Assembly (NCBI GenBank): GCA_022508485.1
Contig: JAFLVD010000001.1
Coordinates: 1 to 64,000, forward strand
DNA: 64,000 bases
Origin: Clostridiales bacterium
Lineage (GTDB): Bacteria > Bacillota > Clostridia > Christensenellales > Pumilibacteraceae
Reading direction: 5' to 3'
Below, in pieces: positions 33,703 to 41,881 of this stretch (positions are counted from its first letter, which is position 1; each line of letters begins with the position of its first letter). The translations under genes and the position numbers were made by a program. The notes beneath the pieces were generated by a model. That model did no database searches and was not told where the DNA came from. It saw only the letters and a program-made list of their open reading frames with translations.

Positions 33703-34945
33703 TCCGCAAAAAAATAATAGGCTGCAAGGCGACAACGTAGACTATTCCGTATACGTTGGTATCCGTGCCGTTTTTATTGACGGCGCGTTCTGCCAAAAGG
33801 CGATAACGGACGCTCTTAAAACGGTTAAGGACAGCCGTCAGCACCCGTTTGTTACGAGCGCGTTTTACGGTATACTCGATAAGTCCGTTCGTCTCGATAA
33901 GATAATTTCCGATTTGTGCGACAAAAAGCCTAGTAAGGAAGCGACGCTTGTGCTTAAAATAGGGCTTTACTATCTCGGTTATGCCGATATTCCCGACTAT
34001 GCGGCTGTTAACCGCGCGGTAAATCTAAGTAAGCACGTCAGCGGCGTGTACGGTGGGTTTATAAACGCCGTTCTTAAAAAGTCGATTGGGTACGAGCCTA
34101 AGTTCTCTTCGGCGCTCGAAAAGTTTTCTTACGATCACTGCGCACCGCAGTGGCTTTGCAAAATTCTTATTACCGATTACGGCGAAACGCGCGCCGCCAG
34201 TATTCTCGACGCCGTTTTACCCGAAAAAACGCACGTTCGTCCCATTGCCGGAAGGCTTACTTTATCCGAGTTCAACAAGCTTAAAGGCAGTTGCGATGGC
34301 ACCGAATACGGCTGTTACTGTTCTAAGCGCGATATGGAAAGATTTCCAGAAGGCTCGGTTACCGTGCAGTCGCTGTCGTCCGTTCGCGCCGTGCATGTTT
34401 ATAAGCGTGGGATAGAGGGCGGAAGCGTGCTCGATATGTGCGCCGCGCCCGGTGGGAAGTCGGTTTATTTAAGCGAGCTCGGCAGATTCGATATAACCGC
34501 GTGCGACATATATCCGCATAAGATAAACCTTATGAAAAAGTACGCGGCGTCTACAGGCGCAAAAATTAAAACCGCGCTGTCAGACGCGTCTAAACCGAAC
34601 GAAAAGTTTATCGATAAATTCGACCTTGTTATCGCCGATTGTCCGTGCAGCGGAACCGGCACGATTAAAACCAAGCCGGACGTTCTTATTAACAGAAAGC
34701 CGTCGGATATTGCCGACCTGACTTTACTTCAAAGTAAAATGCTCGACTGCGCCGCTACATACGTTAAGACGGGCGGCGTGCTGTGCTACTCGACGTGTTC
34801 TGTTTTAAAAAGCGAAAACGAGGAAATGCGCGATAAATTTCTTTCCGCGCATAGTAACTACGCATTTATCGACGAGCAAAAATATTTGCCCGACGTCGAT
34901 AATTGCGACGGATTTTACATAGCGAGATTTAAGAGGGAATCGTGA
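33689..34945 (+). CDS. rsmB: 16S rRNA (cytosine967-C5)-methyltransferase
   Basis: RsmB methylates C967 of 16S rRNA. The 418-residue protein has an N-terminal NusB-like helical domain (to about 140) and a methyltransferase domain with SAM motif DMCAAPGGKS, the DCPCSGTGT cysteine motif and a second catalytic cysteine in YSTCS. The GTG start at 33689 has GGAGAGGTTT just before it. Confidence 0.94.
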   Translation: MEKFNPQKNNRLQGDNVDYSVYVGIRAVFIDGAFCQKAITDALKTVKDSRQHPFVTSAFYGILDKSVRLDKIISDLCDKKPSKEATLVLKIGLYYLGYADIPDYAAVNRAVNLSKHVSGVYGGFINAVLKKSIGYEPKFSSALEKFSYDHCAPQWLCKILITDYGETRAASILDAVLPEKTHVRPIAGRLTLSEFNKLKGSCDGTEYGCYCSKRDMERFPEGSVTVQSLSSVRAVHVYKRGIEGGSVLDMCAAPGGKSVYLSELGRFDITACDIYPHKINLMKKYAASTGAKIKTALSDASKPNEKFIDKFDLVIADCPCSGTGTIKTKPDVLINRKPSDIADLTLLQSKMLDCAATYVKTGGVLCYSTCSVLKSENEEMRDKFLSAHSNYAFIDEQKYLPDVDNCDGFYIARFKRES

Positions 34946-35991
34946 AACAGCCGCTTAGTGATTTTTCTTTATCCGAGCTTGCGGAAATCGTTGCGGAAGC
35001 CGGTGAAAAAAAGTACCGCGCGGCGCAGCTCATGCGCCATATCGTAGCGTACGACAGCTTTGACGAGTACACCGACTTGCCAAAAACGTTTATCGCGTAC
35101 TTAAAGGAACGGTACGTCGACAGAGCGCTCACCGAAAAAACGCGCGTTACGGCAAGCGACGGCGCGATTAGATATTTGTTCGAAACGACGAGCGGCGATT
35201 TAATCGAATCGGTGTTTTTGCCGCACGGCTACGGCAACAGCGTGTGCGTATCCTGTCAGGTGGGGTGCGCTATGGGCTGTGTGTTTTGCGCGAGCGGCGA
35301 GTTCGGGTTTAAGCGTAACCTTTCGGCAGGCGAGATACTGTCTCAAATCCTTTACATCGTGCGCGAGGTAAAGGACAAGGGCGGAGTAAAAAAGGTAGTA
35401 ATGATGGGCAGCGGATCGCCCCTTCATAACTACGAGCAAACGGTTAAGTTTATTAAGCTTGTAACTTCCAAAGACGGAATAAATATAGGTATGCGGTCCG
35501 TTTCGGTTTCGACGTGCGGACTTCCCGATAAAATCGACATGCTGTACAAGGACGGATTTTCGGGCACGCTCTCGCTCTCTCTCCACGCCGCGACCGATTT
35601 TAAGCGCAAAAAGATAATGAAAATCGCAGAGCGCTACACAGTCAAAGAGGTTATCGACTCGCTGAGGCGGTTTTTTGATAATACCGGGCGGCGCGTCGTT
35701 ATAGAGTATATCCTTATCGGCGGCTTTAACGACACGGAAGAGGACGCCGTAGGACTTAAAAACCTATTAAAAGGGCTTTGCTGTCATGTTAATCTCATTC
35801 CGCTTAATCCGACCGATAATTGCGACTTAAAACCGAGTTCCAAAAAGAGCGCAAACGAGTTTTGTAAAACGCTAAACAAACTGGGACTGTCCGCAACGGT
35901 AAGACGGTCGATGGGGTCCGACGTCGCCGGCGCGTGCGGTCAGCTAAAAAACAGAACGGTCATATCCGAAAGAAAAAAGAACGGCAAGTAG
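34942..35991 (+). CDS. rlmN: Dual-specificity 23S rRNA/tRNA adenine-C2 methyltransferase RlmN
   Basis: A radical SAM enzyme that methylates A2503 of 23S rRNA and A37 of some tRNAs. The 349-residue protein has the cluster motif C-x3-C-x2-C at Cys109, 113 and 116, and the methyl-carrying cysteine in the C-terminal GACGQLK. The SAM-contacting motif normally written GMGEPL reads GSGSPL (156-161), with Ser159 in place of Glu. The GTG start overlaps the rsmB stop as GTGA. In many Firmicutes prpC-prkC-rsgA follow; here rplS does. Confidence 0.92.
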   Translation: MKQPLSDFSLSELAEIVAEAGEKKYRAAQLMRHIVAYDSFDEYTDLPKTFIAYLKERYVDRALTEKTRVTASDGAIRYLFETTSGDLIESVFLPHGYGNSVCVSCQVGCAMGCVFCASGEFGFKRNLSAGEILSQILYIVREVKDKGGVKKVVMMGSGSPLHNYEQTVKFIKLVTSKDGINIGMRSVSVSTCGLPDKIDMLYKDGFSGTLSLSLHAATDFKRKKIMKIAERYTVKEVIDSLRRFFDNTGRRVVIEYILIGGFNDTEEDAVGLKNLLKGLCCHVNLIPLNPTDNCDLKPSSKKSANEFCKTLNKLGLSATVRRSMGSDVAGACGQLKNRTVISERKKNGK

Positions 35992-36056
35992 CTTTTTCCT
36001 CTCGAATTTTCGGCGCGGAATTTATAAAAAAAAGTTATAAAACAAGGCTAATTCGC

Positions 36057-36085
36057 TTGCCAATAAATAATTCTTATGATATAAT
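36057..36085 (+). promoter_or_regulatory. Promoter for rplS
   Basis: TTGCCA at 36057-36062, 17 bases, TATAAT at 36080-36085 with the extended form TGATATAAT. Confidence 0.85.
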
Positions 36086-36111
36086 TATCAAGAATAAAAG
36101 GATATTAAGCG

Positions 36112-36149
36112 CTTCGCAAATACAAAAAGTATTGATTGCGGAGTTTTTT
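36112..36149 (+). promoter_or_regulatory. Attenuator-like hairpin in the rplS leader
   Basis: In the roughly 80-base leader, CTTCGCAA (36112-36119) pairs with TTGCGGAG (36136-36143, one G-T pair), continues after a 3-base bulge with ATAC/GTAT (36120-36123, 36129-36132), has a loop of five A, and is followed at once by six T (36144-36149). This has the form of an intrinsic terminator placed between the promoter and the rplS start, as in autoregulated ribosomal protein leaders. Confidence 0.65.
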
Positions 36150-36169
36150 GCAGGCTTAACGGAGGTATC

Positions 36170-36511
36170 ATGAGCAACATCATTGCAGAAATCGAAAAGG
36201 AGTACATGAAGGAAGACGTCCCTCATTTCGACGTGGGCGACACCGTTCGTGTTTCCGTTAAAGTTAAAGAAGGTAACCGCGAGCGTATTCAGGCGTTCGA
36301 GGGTATCGTTATCGCCAAAAAGAACGGTTCCGTCCGCGAGACTTTTACCGTTCGCCGCATTTCGTTCGGTATCGGCATCGAGAGAACGTTCCCCCTTCAT
36401 TCGCCGAGGATTACCGCTATTCAGGTCATGAAGCACGGCAGAGTTCGCCGCGCGAAGCTTTATTACCTTCGCAAGCTCTCCGGCAAGGCCGCCAAGATTA
36501 GAGAAAAGTAA
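36170..36511 (+). CDS. rplS: 50S ribosomal protein L19
   Basis: The 113-residue protein matches L19, located at the 30S-50S interface: [45 protein letters not shown] (in parts) and the C-terminal RRAKLYYLR. The ATG has ACGGAGG just upstream. In most Firmicutes rplS follows trmD; here it stands alone about 25 kb from trmD with its own promoter, leader and terminator. Confidence 0.97.
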   Translation: MSNIIAEIEKEYMKEDVPHFDVGDTVRVSVKVKEGNRERIQAFEGIVIAKKNGSVRETFTVRRISFGIGIERTFPLHSPRITAIQVMKHGRVRRAKLYYLRKLSGKAAKIREK

Positions 36512-36518
36512 TAATATA

Positions 36519-36547
36519 AAACGACGGAATACACCGTCGTTTTTTTA
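36519..36547 (+). terminator. Terminator after rplS
   Basis: AAACGACGG (36519-36527) pairs with CCGTCGTTT (36534-36542) around a 6-base loop and is followed by a T tract. Confidence 0.9.
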
Positions 36548-36580
36548 TGCAAAAAAAGTATTATTCACTTCGTGTAAGTA

Positions 36581-36592
36581 AATAATTTTTGC
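36581..36592 (+). promoter_or_regulatory. Possible -10 box and leaderless start of the GH94-like gene
   Basis: AATAAT at 36581-36586 lies six bases before the ATG at 36593, the same spacing as in alr, rsmD and lepA. No good -35 box is seen and there is no Shine-Dalgarno sequence. Confidence 0.4.
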
Positions 36593-39385
36593 ATGGTGTA
36601 CGCTATTGTAATTTTTATCGTCTTTACTTTGCTAATCAGGTTTAGCATACTGTATAAAACTTTTTATATTAAAGCCGATATCCGCGCGCCGCTTTGCGAC
36701 GAGGCGGTTTTTAACAACCTTAAAAAAGAGCTTACTTCCTTGCGCGGAAACGGCGTCGGCGTTTATATCGGCACGCTCGGCGTAAAAATAAGACTGAAAA
36801 AGGCGATAAGGAATTTACTTCTCATAAACGAGCATGACTCTTCGCTTGGGGTCAGCAGGCTGATAAATAAGCTTAAAAGCTTGTACGAAGTAATAAACGT
36901 TTGTTCGTGCGCTCTTTACCGCGTTTGCTACCCGGCGTTCGATGTTCCGCGCTTATACCGTATCTGCGCCGATATTTCGGAACGCTCGGTCGGCGAGCTT
37001 TTGCCCGAAAAACTGAAAGTGCTTACTTCCGAAATTTTTTCGAGCGAACTGTACGACTATGAAAAAAACACGTTTAACTGCGTTCTTGCGCTTTGCTATA
37101 TCGATATCGCCGCGCGCTCGGCTTTAAAGGCGGTTGATTATATAAAAAATTATCTTCGCGGGCAGGGCGACGGCGCTATGCGAAAAATCGATTTGCTGTC
37201 GATTGATTACGGCGCGTACTCGTCGGGCGTTGTTTCAGTGCTCGCAGGCGACGAGTTAAACGAATATACTTCTCTTGCGGCGGCAAACAGCGTCGATTTA
37301 TCGGCTGTTTCGGATAAGTTTTTTATGGATTTGTCGACCTCGGTTGCTGGCTTTATTTGCGCGTACCGTTCGGCGCTGGTCGCTGTAAACGCCGATTGCG
37401 GCGCGGAAGACTACGGTATAAAGGTTTTCGGCGGCGAGACCGAGTACAAGCAAAACGTTCTCGGTAGAGCCGTTACCGCGTCGACGGATAACCGCGGCAA
37501 GTTCGAGATAAACTTGTCGGGAAAAATAATCCCTATCGAAATAACGTGCGGCGACGGCGGCGATACGATATCTCTTTCATCGTGCGACGGAATAATGACG
37601 GGCGGACGGACTGTATATCACGGCGCGAGAGAGGGTATAGAGCTATCCGCGCAGATTGTTTCGCCGCCCGATATGTGCGCCGCGATCGTTCGCATTACCG
37701 TTGTAAACAGATCGGATCAAAGCGTTTCGGTCAATCTATCTGTAATGGCGAGTATAGACGGCAAAGTAATTTCGCCGAAAAATAATGCCGTGCATATGCT
37801 CGGCGACGGATATGTGGGGTTTTATTCGGACGAAGATTTTACCGGTGGGGCGTACGATTTATCGCCGTTTGAAAAGCGCGTTGTAAACGCTTCTATCGTA
37901 TTCGGAAGTAAGTATGCCGTAAATTCTAAGGGTAAGCTTTCTCTTTCTTTCGGCAGCTTCGAGCGCGCGGATACTTTTTGCGCGGTATACAGAATTCTTA
38001 ACGGTTCGTTCGTTTGCGGTAATGCCGAAAACGCCGATATTCTTTCGGGCGTGGAATATTACGGCGCCGACAAAAAAAGAGTTGATAATACAATCGAGCG
38101 CGCTGATACCGAATTCGGCTACTGTGATAACGTTTACCGTACCGCGCCGGACAGTGGGCTTATAAACACGGCTTTTGACGGGGAAAGCGAGTTATATTGC
38201 CGTGCGGACGGAGTGAGCGCTTTTAAGCATAATGACAGAGAGCTTTATAATAACGCGGTCGTTATTGTGGAAGAGGACGGTAACGTTTTTTCGCCGTCGT
38301 TTTATCCGTGCGGAGTCGGTAAAACGTGTACCGAGTTTTTAAACGGAAAGACTGTTTACAAAACGGTATTTAACGGGCTTGAATGTACTCTCGAACGGTT
38401 TATCGCCGCCCGAAAAAGCGCGGAAAGGTTTACTGTTACCGTAAAAAATAATACGGCAAGGCGGCGCAATCTCTACGCGATGCTGTCCGTCGAAACGTGC
38501 GGAAAGTGCGTCCCAATCGATAACGGCGTAACGAGCGAATACTATGACGGCGGATATATAACCGCCGTAACGCGCGAAGAAGTTTTCGAGTGCGCGTTAT
38601 ATAAAGAAGGGTATTTTAAACACGGAAGGATCGACCGCGCCCACGGTTTCAGAACTGGCGGAATAATTTCTGCGCCGACCGTGTCGGTAAAGCTTTCCGT
38701 TCCGCCGCGCGGATCGAGTAAAACCGACTTTGCGCTGTTTTATTCTCTAAATCCCCCCACGAATTCGCAGGCGGAATCGATCTTACGGCGCGTCGATTTC
38801 GAACCTATTCCAAATGTGGATATACTCGTCGAACCGAAAACATCGGATAAACTTCTTAACGCCGTGTACCTGCGCGCAAGGTATCTTGTGTTTTCGGGCT
38901 TATCGGGCGGCGCGGAAAGCGATATCGGCGACGAATGCGAGGCGGTTGAGCTTTTAAAGCTGGCGCGGATTTTATATTCTCGCGATAATTTCGACTCGGC
39001 GCTTAGGGCGCTTATGAGCGGCATAAATAAGGTTGAAGAGAGCGGCCTATTATACCGCGGCAACGACGAGAGTTTTGTTGTTGCGCGGCTTATATACGGT
39101 ATCGTTACCGAAAATTTTTTCGGACTGAAAATAATAGGCGACGTCGGGTACGTTTATCCGCAGATAGGTGCATGTCCGTTTTCGGTCGCTTACGAGGTAA
39201 AGTCGAACGCTTGTTCTACGTTTGTTAACATCGACTGTTCGGAAAAGTGCGGAGAGTGGGTTATAAAGCAGGGGATTGTTACGAGATCGTGCGGCGCCGT
39301 TAAATTCGAGGGCGGTCAAATTACGGTAGTGCGCGACGGAAAAACGCGCTCGGTCGGGTTTTTGGGCGCCGATAAGGTAAAGTAG
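36593..39385 (+). CDS. Membrane-anchored divergent GH94/cyclic-glucan-synthase-like protein
   Basis: The 930-residue protein has one N-terminal membrane helix (about 2-20), a helical region to about 230, and two stretches that look like the beta-supersandwich of GH94 phosphorylases and NdvB-type cyclic glucan synthases. One is near 337-400 (VYHGAREGIELSAQIVSP), the other near 563-650 (SPSFYPCGVG, then FNGLECTLERFIAA and FTVTVKNNTARRRNLY, like the family's W-S-P and V-T-L-x-N patterns). A shorter helical part follows (about 750-860). I cannot find the tryptophan- and aspartate-rich catalytic segment of GH94, and the length is about a third of NdvB. Function is unknown; a glucan-binding or inactive relative is possible. 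Confidence 0.55.
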   Translation: MVYAIVIFIVFTLLIRFSILYKTFYIKADIRAPLCDEAVFNNLKKELTSLRGNGVGVYIGTLGVKIRLKKAIRNLLLINEHDSSLGVSRLINKLKSLYEVINVCSCALYRVCYPAFDVPRLYRICADISERSVGELLPEKLKVLTSEIFSSELYDYEKNTFNCVLALCYIDIAARSALKAVDYIKNYLRGQGDGAMRKIDLLSIDYGAYSSGVVSVLAGDELNEYTSLAAANSVDLSAVSDKFFMDLSTSVAGFICAYRSALVAVNADCGAEDYGIKVFGGETEYKQNVLGRAVTASTDNRGKFEINLSGKIIPIEITCGDGGDTISLSSCDGIMTGGRTVYHGAREGIELSAQIVSPPDMCAAIVRITVVNRSDQSVSVNLSVMASIDGKVISPKNNAVHMLGDGYVGFYSDEDFTGGAYDLSPFEKRVVNASIVFGSKYAVNSKGKLSLSFGSFERADTFCAVYRILNGSFVCGNAENADILSGVEYYGADKKRVDNTIERADTEFGYCDNVYRTAPDSGLINTAFDGESELYCRADGVSAFKHNDRELYNNAVVIVEEDGNVFSPSFYPCGVGKTCTEFLNGKTVYKTVFNGLECTLERFIAARKSAERFTVTVKNNTARRRNLYAMLSVETCGKCVPIDNGVTSEYYDGGYITAVTREEVFECALYKEGYFKHGRIDRAHGFRTGGIISAPTVSVKLSVPPRGSSKTDFALFYSLNPPTNSQAESILRRVDFEPIPNVDILVEPKTSDKLLNAVYLRARYLVFSGLSGGAESDIGDECEAVELLKLARILYSRDNFDSALRALMSGINKVEESGLLYRGNDESFVVARLIYGIVTENFFGLKIIGDVGYVYPQIGACPFSVAYEVKSNACSTFVNIDCSEKCGEWVIKQGIVTRSCGAVKFEGGQITVVRDGKTRSVGFLGADKVK

Positions 39386-39434
39386 TTAAGTTGCCGCCGT
39401 GCAAAAATAAAAAGATTAAAATATCCGTAATTTA

Positions 39435-39463
39435 TTGCATATATTTTTATTCTGTGATATAAT
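39435..39463 (+). promoter_or_regulatory. Promoter for dCMP deaminase gene
   Basis: TTGCAT at 39435-39440, 17 bases, TATAAT at 39458-39463, again as TGTGATATAAT. Confidence 0.85.
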
Positions 39464-39502
39464 TTTGTCTACCGAACAAAACACTTAACGCGAGAGGAAA
39501 AT

Positions 39503-39961
39503 ATGGATAAATGGGATATTCGTTTTATGGAAATAGCGTCCGCCGTTTCGTCCTGGTCGAGCTGCTTTCAGGAAAACCGTCAGGTCGGCGCGGTGATTGC
39601 CAAAAACAAGCGAATTCTTACGACCGGCTATAACGGCGCAAGCTCGGGCATAAAAAGCTGCAAGGAAAAGGGCGAGTGCCTTCGCCGCATTAAAAATATT
39701 CCGTCGGGCACGCGCCACGAGATTTGCTACGCCACTCATGCCGAGCAAAACGCCATAATCCAAGCGGCGCGTATGGGTATATGTATAGACGGCGCCACGC
39801 TGTATTGCACGCACCAGCCGTGTTCTATCTGCACCAAGATGATTATAAACAGCGGCATTAAGCGCGTAGTGTACAAAGAGGGCTATCCCGACGATTTTTC
39901 GCTCGAGCTTTTCGAAGAAGCAGGCGTTGTTATAGAAAAGTTCTCGCCGGAAGCCAAATAA
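39503..39961 (+). CDS. dCMP deaminase family protein (ComEB-like)
   Basis: A zinc-dependent cytidine/deoxycytidylate deaminase, expected to convert dCMP to dUMP. The 152-residue protein has the catalytic motif HAEQNAI (His-Ala-Glu) and PCSIC, the zinc cysteines. GAGAGGAAAA gives the ribosome binding site. In competence operons the homologue is comEB; no other com gene is next to it here, so a nucleotide-pool role is more likely. Confidence 0.9.
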   Translation: MDKWDIRFMEIASAVSSWSSCFQENRQVGAVIAKNKRILTTGYNGASSGIKSCKEKGECLRRIKNIPSGTRHEICYATHAEQNAIIQAARMGICIDGATLYCTHQPCSICTKMIINSGIKRVVYKEGYPDDFSLELFEEAGVVIEKFSPEAK

Positions 39962-40013
39962 CCGACTTGATCTTTTCGGCTTTACACACAAGACAAACAA
40001 TCGGAGGAAAAAC

Positions 40014-40601
40014 ATGTTTTGTCCCAACTGCGGTTCGGTAATTCCCGACGCGTCTAAGTTCTGCCCGATATGCGGCGCGGATATTTCTCAGTACGAGTCG
40101 GAGGACGAAATCATAGACGAGCCGGTAAGCACTGCGCCGGTGCAAGAGCAAGAGCAAGAGCGTAACGATGACGGTATGGTGCGTAACGCCTTCGGCGACG
40201 GTTACCGCAGCTACTCTCAAGAAGCGCAAGAGACCCGTCAGCCATCGAAGCAAAGAGCTAACGTCAACTGGTCGAAGTTTTACTACAATAATTTTTACAC
40301 AGTTTATATACTTTCGGGAATCGTCGCATACGTAAGCTACCGACTTGCGGAAGCGTTTATATACTTTTCGCCGTTTGTATTTGTGGTTGCGACGATATCG
40401 CTTTACTCGTTTTTGATGATATTCCTTGCGCTCGGCATCGTGCGTTTGGTTGTGGGGATAAAAACTCGCGCCCGTCAGGATAATCCGAATAAGGAAAGGG
40501 CAAGGGACATTTTGATTTTCGGGATAAGCGTAATCGTGTTCGTGTTCCTATTCCTTATGGCTATAATCGTATTAAACAAATTTACGTATAATTACTTGTA
40601 A
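40014..40601 (+). CDS. Zinc-ribbon membrane protein of unknown function
   Basis: The 195-residue protein begins with a zinc ribbon (CPNC at 3-6 and CPIC at 23-26), has an acidic, Gln-rich linker (about 30-90) and then about three membrane helices (around 97-115, 120-150 and 165-190). This layout is common among uncharacterised Firmicutes proteins. CGGAGGAAAA precedes the ATG. It follows the deaminase gene by 52 bases. Confidence 0.75.
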   Translation: MFCPNCGSVIPDASKFCPICGADISQYESEDEIIDEPVSTAPVQEQEQERNDDGMVRNAFGDGYRSYSQEAQETRQPSKQRANVNWSKFYYNNFYTVYILSGIVAYVSYRLAEAFIYFSPFVFVVATISLYSFLMIFLALGIVRLVVGIKTRARQDNPNKERARDILIFGISVIVFVFLFLMAIIVLNKFTYNYL

Positions 40602-40613
40602 ACATTTATAAAA

Positions 40614-40648
40614 ATAGCGGCGCTTAAAATCGGCGCCGTTATTTTTTG
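40614..40648 (+). terminator. Terminator after the zinc-ribbon gene
   Basis: CGGCGC (40618-40623) pairs with GCGCCG (40633-40638), extended outwards by four more pairs including one G-T, followed by six T. It lies between convergent genes. Confidence 0.85.
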
Positions 40649-40710
40649 GTTGATGAATAATCCGCTTGCTTATTTACGCAAATTTTCGACGAAGCAATTT
40701 CGGTTCGTTT

Positions 40711-41073
40711 TTAATCGAACTTAATGCCTTTTATTGAAATATAAAAAACAGTATCTTCGTACTTTTTTAAATAATCAAGCTTTTTTTGCATTATTCTTAG
40801 GGTTTTTCTAAGTTCGCATACATAATCGTCAAAATTTCTGTTGGCATAAATATGCTGTAAATCTGCTCTTGTATACGTGGAAACCGCAAGATTTATTTTT
40901 TTTATCTCTTCCTTTACTTCTTGTAAAAAATCGTAAGCATCAAACTGGACGGGTCCCCAGTCTGCAGGTTTTATTCCTATAAATTTTTTATAAACGTTCA
41001 TATGGCTTTCTATTTTGCCAAGCTCTTCTACTACATATTTTGCAATGGCTTTCATTTCGCTCAGTGTCGTCAT
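40711..41073 (-). CDS. Small orphan protein of unknown function
   Basis: I do not recognise this 120-residue protein. It is predicted to be helical and charged, with no membrane segment or cysteine motif (MTTLSEMKAIAKYVVEEL at the start, RKTLRIMQKKLDYLKK near the end). It is real by its signals: GGAGGA 8 bases before the ATG and a TTGACT-N17-TATAAT promoter just upstream on the same strand. It uses more AT-ending codons than its neighbours and runs against the surrounding genes, consistent with recent acquisition. Confidence 0.75.
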   Translation of the reverse strand: MTTLSEMKAIAKYVVEELGKIESHMNVYKKFIGIKPADWGPVQFDAYDFLQEVKEEIKKINLAVSTYTRADLQHIYANRNFDDYVCELRKTLRIMQKKLDYLKKYEDTVFYISIKGIKFD

Positions 41074-41100
41074 AGCAGTCCTCCGTCAAGTATTTTTTAT

Positions 41101-41129
41101 ATTATAAAATAGCCTAAATAATAAGTCAA
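41101..41129 (-). promoter_or_regulatory. Promoter for the 40,711 minus-strand gene
   Basis: On the minus strand TTGACT (41129-41124), 17 bases, TATAAT (41106-41101). It is divergent from the ctsR promoter about 140 bases away. Confidence 0.82.
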
Positions 41130-41271
41130 TATGTAGCGAATAAACTAAACGGTCGGTTTGCTAAATCGAGATATTTTACGCTTAGAAAATTCGCGGCACG
41201 GATAGGGGCGATTGTTTTGTAAATATCGACGCGGTTTTGATAAAAAATTTTAAAAATATCCGCAAAAAGGG

Positions 41272-41300
41272 TTGACAGGCGCAACGTTAGGGTATATAAT
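41272..41300 (+). promoter_or_regulatory. Promoter for the ctsR operon
   Basis: A full-consensus TTGACA (41272-41277), 17 bases, TATAAT (41295-41300). Confidence 0.92.
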
Positions 41301-41310
41301 ACAACCAATG

Positions 41311-41327
41311 TTTGACTTTCTTTGACC
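41311..41327 (-). promoter_or_regulatory. CtsR operator
   Basis: On the minus strand GGTCAAAGAAAGTCAAA is a full match to the CtsR heptad direct repeat RGTCAAANNNRGTCAAA. It covers the predicted start of transcription, so CtsR binding would block the promoter. A further AAGTCAA half-site lies just downstream. Confidence 0.9.
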
Positions 41328-41372
41328 TTTGATTTTTAAAGTCAAGCAAATCTACTGACGGAGGTGGGGACG

Positions 41373-41846
41373 GTGAATATAAGCGATTTAATCGAACAGT
41401 TTTTGCTTGAAACGCTGGGCGAGGATATGACCGTTAATTTTAACAGAAACGAACTGGCCGCGTATTTTGCCGTAGCGCCCAGTCAGATTAACTACGTGCT
41501 TTCGACGAGGTTTACGCCAGAGCGAGGGTTTATAATAGAGAGCAGGCGCGGCGGCGGTGGGTCTATTAAGATTATCCGTCTTGCCGAGTCGGCGGACGAC
41601 GCGCTCGTAAGGTATATCGAGGAAACGCTCTCGGACGGCGTTGAGTATATTAAGGCGTGTCAGATAATCGACAGGCTTAAAGGCGACGGCGTTTACACGG
41701 ATTCGGAGGCGCGGCTTATTAAGGCGGCGCTGTCCGACAAGGCGTTAATCGCGCCGACGGTCGCAAAAAATAAGCTTCGCGGCTCGATATTAAAAAGCAT
41801 ACTTGTAGAAACGCTGAGAATTTCGGGCGAAAGCGACGACGAATAA
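41373..41846 (+). CDS. ctsR: Transcriptional repressor CtsR
   Basis: CtsR represses clp heat-shock genes and is inactivated by heat and by McsB. The 157-residue protein begins MNISDLIEQFLLETL and has the winged helix region with QINYVLSTRFTPERGFIIESRRGGGG, whose glycine-rich wing contacts DNA. The GTG at 41373 is chosen because GGAGGT (41360-41365) lies seven bases before it; an in-frame GTG at 41364 overlaps that site. It leads ctsR-mcsA-mcsB-clpC and is preceded by its own operator. Confidence 0.95.
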   Translation: MNISDLIEQFLLETLGEDMTVNFNRNELAAYFAVAPSQINYVLSTRFTPERGFIIESRRGGGGSIKIIRLAESADDALVRYIEETLSDGVEYIKACQIIDRLKGDGVYTDSEARLIKAALSDKALIAPTVAKNKLRGSILKSILVETLRISGESDDE

Positions 41847-41881
41847 TAATACTGTGGCGAATAATAAAAGGAGGCGCAATC

